In this document: piece by piece, positions 1-5,375 of the stretch
Layout of the letters: each line of letters starts with the position of its first letter
Numbering within the stretch: position 1 is the first letter of the stretch
DNA from: Candidatus Faecivivens stercoripullorum
GTDB lineage: Bacteria; Bacillota; Clostridia; Oscillospirales; Ruminococcaceae
Direction of reading: 5' to 3'
DNA length: 5,375 nucleotides
Assembly: GCA_018715285.1 (NCBI GenBank)
Contig: DVLW01000007.1
Coordinates: 1 to 5,375 of the forward strand
The notes under the pieces: generated by a model
What the model saw: only the letters and a program-made list of their open reading frames with translations
Told to the model about the DNA's origin: nothing
Databases searched by the model: none
Position numbers and translations under genes: made by a program

Positions 1-20
1 CAGAAATTTTGCCGTAAATC

Positions 21-49
21 TTTACAGAAAACAAAATATTGGCTATAAT
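21..49 (+). promoter_or_regulatory. Sigma-A-type promoter for prfB
   Basis: The -35 element TTTACA (21-26) and a perfect -10 element TATAAT (44-49) are separated by exactly 17 nt, in a stretch much richer in A+T than the genes that follow. Transcription would begin near 56-57 and leave a leader of about 150 nt before prfB. There is no extended -10 TG. The match to the housekeeping consensus (5/6 and 6/6, ideal spacing) is seen directly; activity is inferred. Confidence 0.68.
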
Positions 50-56
50 AAAGAAA

Positions 57-205
57 AGTATCGGGTTTTATGGCTGTTGCCTGAAACCTGGACAGAATAA
101 ATGGTAAAGGAAATGGAAATGCCAAGATTACACCGCTACTGACGCCCCTCAGCTGAAACACAGGTGAGCTGAAATACACGTCAAAACGGAAAGGAAAAGT
201 AGTAT
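57..205 (+). promoter_or_regulatory. Long structured 5' leader of prfB
   Basis: This is the predicted untranslated leader between the promoter and prfB, unusually long for a simple housekeeping gene. It can form a hairpin at 64-88 (GGTTT/AAACC outside, GGC/GCC with a TGTT loop inside) and a second structure at 140-183. The second has TGACG (140-144) pairing with CGTCA (179-183) around an inner hairpin at 148-168 (CTCA-CTG against CAG-TGAG with one mismatch). The prfB ribosome binding site lies just after it. I recognise no known riboswitch class. The stems are short and could be chance, so a regulatory role is an inference. Confidence 0.35.
119..142 (+). CDS. Possible leader peptide (uORF) upstream of prfB
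   Basis: This short ORF would encode MPRLHRY and stop at TGA. A Shine-Dalgarno-like AAAGGA (106-111) sits 7 nt before the ATG, a good distance. An in-frame upstream ATG at 101 would give MVKEMEMPRLHRY but has a poorer ribosome site. The stop is UGA followed by C, the tetranucleotide found at the classic prfB frameshift site and known as a slow termination context. The frame equals that of prfB: beyond the stop it meets a second TGA (170-172) and then TAG (200-202), 3 nt before the prfB ATG. A peptide this short can occur by chance, so translation is unproven. Confidence 0.25.
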   Translation: MPRLHRY

Positions 206-1327
206 ATGTTAGCAATGGAAGAACGCGCACTCGCACTCAAGGCTAAAAAGCCCGATCTGGATGATCTGCGCTCTGCGCTGGGAATCGATCGGATTAAGGT
301 GCAGGTTGAGGAACTGGAACAGCAGGCCGCTCAGCCCGGTTTCTGGGATGATGCGGAAAAATCGCAGGAAGTCCTCAAAAAGACTGGTGCTCTTAAATCT
401 AAAATCGAAGGTTATGACAAGCTGGTCTCGATGTATGAAGATCTGGAAGTCATGATCGAAATGGCAGATGAAGATGAAGACGAGTCGATGCTGCCTGAGA
501 TTGATGAACAGATGAAACAGCTGGATAAGGGAATGGAAACCGCACGTCTGACCACCCTGCTTTCGGGTGAGTATGACGCCAAGGACGCAATCCTTACCTT
601 CCACGCCGGTGCAGGCGGAACCGAGGCTCAGGACTGGGTCAGCATGCTGTACCGTATGTACTGCCACTGGGCAGAAGCACATGGATATAAAGTGTCTGTT
701 CTGGACTATCAGGATGGTGATGAAGCTGGAATCAAGTCCGCTTCGATTCAGATTGAGGGCGAGAACGCTTATGGCTTCCTCAAATCGGAAAACGGTATTC
801 ACCGTCTGGTTCGTGTATCTCCGTTTGATGCTTCCGGACGCCGTCAGACCTCGTTTGCTTCGCTGGAAGTCATGCCGACGATGGAAGAGGTTGATACCAA
901 TATCGTCGTTCGTCCGGAAGATATCCGCGTCGAAGTTTATCGTGCTTCGGGCGCTGGTGGTCAGAAGGTCAACAAGACCTCTTCGGCAGTCCGTATTATC
1001 CACCTTGCAACCGGAATCGTCGTTTTCTGTCAGGTGGAACGAAGCCAGTATCAGAACAAAGACGTCGCCATGCGTATGCTGAAATCCAAGCTGCTTGCTA
1101 TCAAGATTCAGCAGCATCTGGACAAGATCGAGGATATCAAGGGCGACCAGAAACAGATCGGCTGGGGCAGCCAGATCCGTTCTTATGTATTTATGCCCTA
1201 TACCATGGTTAAGGATCACCGCACCAACTATGAAACCGGTAATGTCAACGCGGTTATGGACGGCGATCTGGATGGATTTATCAACGCTTATCTGAAGGCA
1301 CTGGCCAATGGTGAGCTGAAAGAATGA
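206..1327 (+). CDS. prfB: Peptide chain release factor 2 (RF2)
   Basis: RF2 recognises UAA and UGA in the ribosomal A site and triggers peptidyl-tRNA hydrolysis in the cytoplasm. The 373-residue product is full length for the family. It has an N-terminal helical domain (about 1-115), then the segment with AGAGGTEAQDW (134-144), the tripeptide anticodon SPF (205-207) that marks RF2 rather than RF1, and the catalytic GGQ loop (251-253) in RASGAGGQKVNKTSSAVR. The C-terminal block IGWGSQIRSYVF and KDHRTNYETGN is also typical. Residue 247, equivalent to E. coli 246, is the common Ala and not the weaker Thr of K-12. The start is ATG 206, preceded by AAAGGA (190-195) at 10 nt and closed upstream in frame by TAG at 200. 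The N-terminus is encoded in one frame, so no programmed +1 frameshift is present. The gene ends in UGA, one of its own target codons. Arginine codons are mainly CGT (10 of 17), suggesting high expression. Odd residues: CQVERSQ where CQNERSQ is usual, and Phe274 just before it. Confidence 0.97.
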   Translation: MLAMEERALALKAKKPDLDDLRSALGIDRIKVQVEELEQQAAQPGFWDDAEKSQEVLKKTGALKSKIEGYDKLVSMYEDLEVMIEMADEDEDESMLPEIDEQMKQLDKGMETARLTTLLSGEYDAKDAILTFHAGAGGTEAQDWVSMLYRMYCHWAEAHGYKVSVLDYQDGDEAGIKSASIQIEGENAYGFLKSENGIHRLVRVSPFDASGRRQTSFASLEVMPTMEEVDTNIVVRPEDIRVEVYRASGAGGQKVNKTSSAVRIIHLATGIVVFCQVERSQYQNKDVAMRMLKSKLLAIKIQQHLDKIEDIKGDQKQIGWGSQIRSYVFMPYTMVKDHRTNYETGNVNAVMDGDLDGFINAYLKALANGELKE

Positions 1328-1344
1328 TTGTTTGACGCCGATGG

Positions 1345-1352
1345 TAAGGAGG
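1345..1352 (+). promoter_or_regulatory. Strong ribosome binding site setting a TTG start
   Basis: TAAGGAGG is a perfect complement to the 16S rRNA tail and lies 9 nt before TTG 1362. It therefore fixes the downstream gene's start there. The longer reading frame from TTG 1332 would contain this site within its coding sequence and has no good ribosome site of its own; TTG 1353 touches the site directly and is too close. Confidence 0.85.
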
Positions 1353-1361
1353 TTGTTTGAC

Positions 1362-2243
1362 TTGAAGCACCGTACGGAACAGGAAATGATGGATTTGATT
1401 CTGAAAGTTGCTTCGGAGGACAAACGGGTCCGGGCAGTCTGGATGAATGGTTCACGTGCAAATCCGAATGCGCCGCAGGATCAGTATCAGGATTTCGATA
1501 TTGTGTATGCGGTGACGGATATGCAGGAGATGATTAAAAAACCGGGTTGGATTGATGTCTTTGGAGAAAGGATTATCATGCAGACCCGTTCGGAACAGCT
1601 GGACTCCCAGCCGCCTTACCTTGACTGGTATATTTTCATGATGCAGCTGCTGGACGGCAACCGCATTGACCTTCAGCTGGTACCTGTCAGTCTGGCGAAA
1701 GAAAAGGTGCTGTCTGACCGGATGTGCAAGGTCCTGATGGACAAGGACAGTATGCTGCCGGAAGTGCCGCCTGCCGATGAGAGCGGATACTGGGTGAGAA
1801 AACCTACCGAACGGGAATATCTGTGCACCTGCAATGAGTTCTGGTGGGTTGCGACCTATGTTGTAAAGGGTATCTGGCGGCAGGAAATGCCGTATGCCCA
1901 TGGTATGATGTGCGGGTATGTCTGGCCGATGCTGCGGCAGATGGTGGAATGGAAGATCGGTATTCAGCATGATTTTAAGGTGAATACCGGAAAACTGGGC
2001 AAGTATATTGAACGGTATCTTTATTCTGACCAGTGGCGGTTGTTTGCGGGCAGTTTTGCTGGCGGCAATTATGATGATATGATGCGTGCACTTTTTTCAA
2101 TGTGTGAACTTTTCCGCAGCTGTGGAAGGGAAGTCGGTCAGGCGCTGGGATATGCCTATCCGGAAGAAGATGATCGTCGGGTAACGGCGTTTATCAAATG
2201 CGGCGGCCGGTTTGAGCAGATTGAAAAATTACTTGAAAAATAA
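1362..2243 (+). CDS. ant(6): Aminoglycoside 6-adenylyltransferase, ANT(6)/AadE-AadK family
   Basis: Enzymes of this family transfer AMP from ATP to the 6-hydroxyl of streptomycin, inactivating it in the cytoplasm. Read from TTG 1362 the product is 293 residues, a usual length. The start KHRTEQEMMDLIL matches the family N-terminus (EQEMMDLIL). The nucleotidyltransferase core is visible: MNGSRANPN (GSR at 30-32), the metal-binding acidic pair in QDFDIVY (Asp44, Asp46), WIDVFGE, and a third acidic residue in GNRID (Asp103). The C-terminal helical half has YWVRKPTEREY, TCNEFWWVATYVVKG, WRQEMPY and WKIGI, all family hallmarks as I recall them. It begins 34 nt after prfB with no terminator between, so the two are probably one operon ended by the terminator at 2279. 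Arginine codons are mostly CGG (10 of 20), unlike prfB, but there is no clear sign of recent transfer. Real substrate and resistance level are unknown: chromosomal members can be weak or silent. Confidence 0.9.
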   Translation: MKHRTEQEMMDLILKVASEDKRVRAVWMNGSRANPNAPQDQYQDFDIVYAVTDMQEMIKKPGWIDVFGERIIMQTRSEQLDSQPPYLDWYIFMMQLLDGNRIDLQLVPVSLAKEKVLSDRMCKVLMDKDSMLPEVPPADESGYWVRKPTEREYLCTCNEFWWVATYVVKGIWRQEMPYAHGMMCGYVWPMLRQMVEWKIGIQHDFKVNTGKLGKYIERYLYSDQWRLFAGSFAGGNYDDMMRALFSMCELFRSCGREVGQALGYAYPEEDDRRVTAFIKCGGRFEQIEKLLEK

Positions 2244-2278
2244 GCGATGCCGGACATTTTTGCTGTTCGGAAGCAGGC

Positions 2279-2314
2279 AAAAGTCCCGGGGTCAGATACT
2301 CCCGGGACTTTTTT
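2279..2314 (+). terminator. Strong Rho-independent terminator after ant(6)
   Basis: A perfect 12-bp stem, AAAAGTCCCGGG (2279-2290) with CCCGGGACTTTT (2301-2312), encloses a 10-nt loop and ends in a run of six T (2309-2314). It lies 35 nt past the ant(6) stop. The A-run on the left arm means it could also stop transcription on the other strand. It separates the prfB-ant(6) unit from nadE. Confidence 0.93.
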
Positions 2315-2325
2315 GTATGTTGCCG

Positions 2326-2331
2326 TATGAT
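2326..2331 (+). promoter_or_regulatory. Weak candidate -10 element for nadE
   Basis: TATGAT matches the -10 consensus at five of six bases and would start transcripts near 2338, just ahead of the nadE ribosome site. At 16-18 nt upstream the sequence is the GC-rich right arm of the terminator, with no recognisable -35. It is the only plausible element between the terminator and nadE; if it is not used, nadE depends on read-through. Confidence 0.22.
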
Positions 2332-2339
2332 GTCCGGTA

Positions 2340-2349
2340 AAAGGAAGGA
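2340..2349 (+). promoter_or_regulatory. nadE ribosome binding site, decides the start
   Basis: AAAGGAAGGA precedes ATG 2357 by 7 nt. The in-frame ATGs at 2327 and 2330 would place this site inside the coding sequence and add residues not seen in the NadE family; their own upstream sequence is T-rich terminator tail without a ribosome site. Confidence 0.75.
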
Positions 2350-2356
2350 ACTGATT

Positions 2357-4276
2357 ATGTCTGTTTATGGAATTTATAAGACGGCTGCGCTCTCTCCGAG
2401 AGTGACGGTTGCGTCTCCTGAGAAAAACGCAGATACGGCGCTTGCCATGCTCCATGAAGCTGCTGCAAAAGGCGTAGGACTCGCGGTATTGCCGGAACTG
2501 CATCTGTCGGCGTATACCTGTGCGGACCTGTTTCATCAGGACGCGCTGATTCATGGCTGTGAAAAAGCACTTGCCCGGATGCTCGCAGAAACTGAAAAGT
2601 TGTCGATGGTCTGGGTGTGCGGATTGCCGGTACGGGTAGGGTGTGCGCTGTATAACTGCGCGGCTGTCTGCCAGTATGGCAAAATCCTCGGAGTTGTACC
2701 GAAAACTTATCTGCCCAACTATCAGGAGTATTATGAAAAGCGCTGGTTTGCTTCCGGATGCACGCTGCCGGAAGGTCTGACTGTGCGGCTGGCTGGTCAG
2801 GATGTTCCGATGGGAAGTATGCTGTTCAGGTTTGGTGAAATGGTGCTTGGCATTGAGCTGTGCGAGGATGTATGGGTTCCGGTTCCTCCGGGAAGCCTGC
2901 TGTGTCTTGCTGGTGCGAATGTGATTGCAAACCTGTCGGCATCCAATGAACTGGTTGCGAAAAACGATTACCGCCGTTCGCTGGTAGAACGTCAGTCAGG
3001 CGGATGCATTGCCGGATATATCTATGCTTCGGCTGGTGTCGGCGAATCGACAACCGATATGGTCTTTTCGGGTGCCTGCACGATTGCAGAAAACGGCGGT
3101 ATCCTTGCCGAAAACAAACGCTTTGAAGAACAGGGCAGCATGATTACCGGATGCATTGATGTCCAGAAACTGATGGCGGAGCGGAGAAAGAACGGTTCCT
3201 TCCATGATAATGCGGTGCAGATGGGACTTGCCGTCAAACAGCTGCCGGTTATCATCGGTGAGGAACCCGAACTGAAAGAAAGTGATATCGACCGGAAATG
3301 GAATCCGACGCCGTTTATTCCCGATACGGCTGAGACGATGGAAATCCGCTGCCGGGAAATCTTTTCGATTCAGTCGTGTGGACTTGCCAAACGTCTGTCC
3401 CATACCGGACTGAAAAAAACGGTTATTGGTATCTCCGGTGGTCTGGATTCGACGCTTGCACTGCTGGTTGCAGCTGAGGCAATGAAACGGCTGAATCTGC
3501 CGGCTGAAAATATCCTCGCGGTAACCATGCCCGGATTCGGAACAACCGACCGCACCTACCATAACGCACTGGAACTGATTGCATCACTCGGAGCAACGCT
3601 GATGGAGGTGGATATCCGTCTTGCCTGTATCCAGCATATGAAGGATATCGGCCAGGACCCGAGCGTACATGATATCACCTATGAAAATACCCAGGCAAGA
3701 CAGAGAACCTATATCCTGATGGACCTTGCCAATAAAAATGGCGGTATTCTGGTCGGAACAGGCGACCTGTCTGAGCTGGCAATGGGCTGGTGCACCTATA
3801 ACGGCGACCATATGAGTATGTATGGCGTCAATGCATCGGTTCCGAAAACGCTGGTTCGTCATCTGGTCGGCTATGTTGCTTCGGTATCGGATGAACGGAC
3901 GAAAACTGTTCTGGAAGATGTATTGGATACACCGGTTTCTCCTGAACTGCTGCCGCCGGATGCAAACGGTGAGATTAAACAGAAGACGGAAGATACTATT
4001 GGGCCGTATGAACTGCACGACTTTTTCCTGTACCACTTTATGCGGTTTGGATGCGAGCGGGAAAAACTGCGTTTTCTTGCATTACGTGCCTTTAAGGGGC
4101 GGTATGATGAAGCAACGGTGGATAAATGGCTCGCGGCATTTTACCGGCGGTTCTTTATCAGCCAGTTTAAACGCAGCTGTGTACCTGATTCTCCTAAAGT
4201 CGGTTCGGTCAGCTTGTCTCCTCGCGGTGACTGGCGGATGCCGTCGGATGCCGACAGAAGTGCATGGGAGATTTGA
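2357..4276 (+). CDS. nadE: Glutamine-dependent NAD+ synthetase
   Basis: The enzyme performs the last step of NAD+ synthesis: it adenylates deamido-NAD+ with ATP and amidates it with ammonia released from glutamine (EC 6.3.5.1). Read from ATG 2357 it is 639 residues, typical for the two-domain form. The N-terminal nitrilase-like glutaminase (about 1-285) shows the Glu-Lys-Cys triad: Glu47 in LPEL, Lys116 in VPKTYLPNY and Cys169 in ELCEDVW. The C-terminal ammonia-ligase domain (about 325-639) has the PP-loop SGGLDST (360-366) that binds ATP pyrophosphate, GTGDLSELAMGW (467-478), and the terminal block KVGSVSLSPRGDWRMPSDA. All key residues are present, so it should be active and able to use glutamine. 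It follows the terminator closely and probably needs its own promoter. A lipoprotein gene begins 41 nt downstream without a terminator between, so the two may be co-transcribed, though no functional link is evident. Confidence 0.97.
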   Translation: MSVYGIYKTAALSPRVTVASPEKNADTALAMLHEAAAKGVGLAVLPELHLSAYTCADLFHQDALIHGCEKALARMLAETEKLSMVWVCGLPVRVGCALYNCAAVCQYGKILGVVPKTYLPNYQEYYEKRWFASGCTLPEGLTVRLAGQDVPMGSMLFRFGEMVLGIELCEDVWVPVPPGSLLCLAGANVIANLSASNELVAKNDYRRSLVERQSGGCIAGYIYASAGVGESTTDMVFSGACTIAENGGILAENKRFEEQGSMITGCIDVQKLMAERRKNGSFHDNAVQMGLAVKQLPVIIGEEPELKESDIDRKWNPTPFIPDTAETMEIRCREIFSIQSCGLAKRLSHTGLKKTVIGISGGLDSTLALLVAAEAMKRLNLPAENILAVTMPGFGTTDRTYHNALELIASLGATLMEVDIRLACIQHMKDIGQDPSVHDITYENTQARQRTYILMDLANKNGGILVGTGDLSELAMGWCTYNGDHMSMYGVNASVPKTLVRHLVGYVASVSDERTKTVLEDVLDTPVSPELLPPDANGEIKQKTEDTIGPYELHDFFLYHFMRFGCEREKLRFLALRAFKGRYDEATVDKWLAAFYRRFFISQFKRSCVPDSPKVGSVSLSPRGDWRMPSDADRSAWEI

Positions 4277-4317
4277 GATAACGGCGGATTTTGATTGAAG
4301 AAGGGTGGCGTAAACGG

Positions 4318-5375
4318 ATGAAAAGAATCTGGATTTGTATTGCAGTGGCTGCATTGCTGCTTGCTTCCTGTGGGAGTGCCGGGAATGTATCTGACAGTTC
4401 TTCTGATGATGTATCAGCTTCATTGCCGGAGTCGGCAAGTGATGAAAGTCAGGTTTCTGAAACGGAGAGTTCGCAGTCTGAACAATCCTCTTCACCGGCT
4501 GAATCTTCTGAAACGACAGAACAGACTTCTGATTCTGACGTCTTGTTTACGCTGGAAGAAGGTACTTGCATCGACCGGATGTACCGGACACCGGAAGGTA
4601 ATTTCGCGGCAGAAGTGGCACGCGGTAACGAAGTGGTATTGATGCTGTTGTCCTCAGAAGGCGATCTGCTGAAAGAAAAGCCGGTCACGGGAAGAACGCT
4701 GCTGCGTGAACCTGACGGATTCAGCCTGATGGAAACAGGGGAGTATTATACCTTTGATCTGGAAGAATGTACGGCAAATGAGGCCGGTGTCACACCGGAA
4801 GGGTATTCGTTTGATTATTCAGAGGATGGAAAGTATTTTCGGCTGACTTACCCGGATGGAAGCGTAGAAAATGTCTGTGAGACAGGCGCGGAATCATATG
4901 ATGATATTGAATCCCATCGTATCCAGATTGGCCGGTATGCAGTCGGACCGTATCTTTGTTATAGCCGTTTTGACGGTAATGGCGGATGTTATGATATCCA
5001 GTCGGGCAAATGGTCGGATTATGCCGTTACCGGCGGATTTGCACCCAGATATCTGATGGATGGGATACTGACCGGTTATGGACAGGGCGGCGAAGGTGGT
5101 TATTACCCGTCTGATACCGCACTGAGCCGGTTTGACCCGGAAACGGGTGAACTGGAAAGCCTGCCACTGCCATTGGACGTCTGGCCGACAACTGAATTCG
5201 GAGATGGGCAGTATTATATGTTTACCGTCGGGTTTTATAACAGCGATGGTGCGCTTGATACCCGTCTGACGGAACAGTTCCCGGGGCTTGCCGGATTTGA
5301 AACGGAGGATGCGTCACTGCTGCTGGTATATGATGCGATGCAGCTTGCTCCGGTTGGGTATATATATCATCCTGA
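4318..5375 (+). CDS. Secreted lipoprotein of unknown function (3' end outside window)
   Basis: The frame is open from ATG 4318 to the window edge (352 codons, no stop), so the gene is partial. The N-terminus MKRIWICIAVAALLLASCG is a lipoprotein signal peptide: positive Lys-Arg, a hydrophobic core, and lipobox LASC with the lipidated Cys at 18. Residues 19-74 form a low-complexity linker (21 Ser of 56, plus Glu, Asp, Thr, Gln; no aromatic residue), typical of a tether lifting a domain off the Gram-positive membrane. From about 75 on, the protein is rich in Gly, Tyr and Asp with short strand-and-turn repeats such as YFRLTYPDGS and SRFDPETGELESLPLP. These suggest an all-beta, perhaps propeller-like, extracellular domain, which is inference. 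Five further Cys (84, 151, 187, 214, 224) are present. The ribosome site is GGGTGG (4303-4308), 9 nt before the ATG; an in-frame TAA at 4279 bounds the frame upstream. I do not recognise the family. Confidence 0.85.
   Translation, partial: MKRIWICIAVAALLLASCGSAGNVSDSSSDDVSASLPESASDESQVSETESSQSEQSSSPAESSETTEQTSDSDVLFTLEEGTCIDRMYRTPEGNFAAEVARGNEVVLMLLSSEGDLLKEKPVTGRTLLREPDGFSLMETGEYYTFDLEECTANEAGVTPEGYSFDYSEDGKYFRLTYPDGSVENVCETGAESYDDIESHRIQIGRYAVGPYLCYSRFDGNGGCYDIQSGKWSDYAVTGGFAPRYLMDGILTGYGQGGEGGYYPSDTALSRFDPETGELESLPLPLDVWPTTEFGDGQYYMFTVGFYNSDGALDTRLTEQFPGLAGFETEDASLLLVYDAMQLAPVGYIYHP

Noticed and set aside
2..100. An open frame from the window edge to TAA 98-100, possibly the tail of an upstream gene
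   Set aside because: It is open for 32 codons but resembles no protein I know, uses codons unlike the genes here (AGA, TTA) and contains the near-consensus prfB promoter. An upstream gene end cannot be excluded, but a promoter region is likelier.
140..143. A prfB-like +1 frameshift at UAC-UGA-C in the leader
   Set aside because: The P-site codon UAC would shift to ACU, a poor match for its tRNA; the +1 frame soon stops (TGA at 165-167) and does not join prfB, so a classic frameshift is not supported.
1332..1361. Longer ant(6) start at TTG 1332
   Set aside because: It would add ten residues not found in the family and would bury the perfect ribosome site at 1345-1352 inside the coding sequence.
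209..1423. A 404-codon open frame on the minus strand covering all of prfB
   Set aside because: Its product has no recognisable domain, and the plus strand encodes an unmistakable RF2 over the same bases. Long antisense frames arise readily from the codon bias of a strongly expressed gene.
2327..2356. Longer nadE start at ATG 2327 or 2330
   Set aside because: There is no ribosome site ahead of these ATGs, whereas AAAGGAAGGA sits 7 nt before ATG 2357, where the family's normal N-terminus begins.
2996..3562. Minus-strand frame of 188 codons inside nadE
   Set aside because: It lies wholly within the conserved NadE coding region, shows no domain, and is a shadow of that gene.
4340..4642. Alternative plus-strand frame of 100 codons within the lipoprotein gene
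   Set aside because: The overlapping frame from 4318 has a ribosome site, a clear lipoprotein signal and stays open for 352 codons; the alternative is basic, shows no domain and stops after 100 codons.

Overview
The window looks like chromosomal DNA of a low-to-mid G+C Gram-positive bacterium, most likely a gut-type Clostridia member. This rests on strong AAGGAGG-like ribosome binding sites, a TTG start codon, a near-consensus sigma-A promoter, a fused glutaminase/synthetase NadE of the kind common in Clostridia, and a lipoprotein with a long Ser/Glu-rich linker. The genus cannot be settled from the sequence alone.

Layout, all on the + strand. Bases 1-205 carry a promoter (TTTACA-17-TATAAT) and a leader of about 150 nt with small hairpins and a possible 7-codon upstream ORF ending in UGA. 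prfB (206-1327) encodes a complete peptide chain release factor 2 read in one frame, without the programmed frameshift found in many bacteria. After 34 nt and a perfect Shine-Dalgarno sequence comes an ANT(6)-type aminoglycoside 6-adenylyltransferase that starts at a TTG (1362-2243). A strong intrinsic terminator (2279-2314) closes this two-gene unit. nadE (2357-4276) follows within 42 nt of the terminator and encodes glutamine-dependent NAD+ synthetase. After 41 nt without a terminator comes a lipoprotein gene (4318 onward) that runs off the window still open after 352 codons.

prfB and the ant(6) gene both bear on ribosome function (UGA/UAA termination; streptomycin modification) and appear to share one transcript. 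nadE is a housekeeping cofactor gene, probably co-transcribed with the lipoprotein gene. The genes themselves belong to known families. I see no mobile element, CRISPR array, tRNA or rRNA, and no clear new multi-gene system. The most unusual feature is the prfB leader: a short ORF stopping at UGA-C, a second UGA and then a UAG just before the prfB start, all in the prfB frame, with a stem starting on the first UGA. It could be a non-frameshift way of sensing RF2 level, but this is a hypothesis only.
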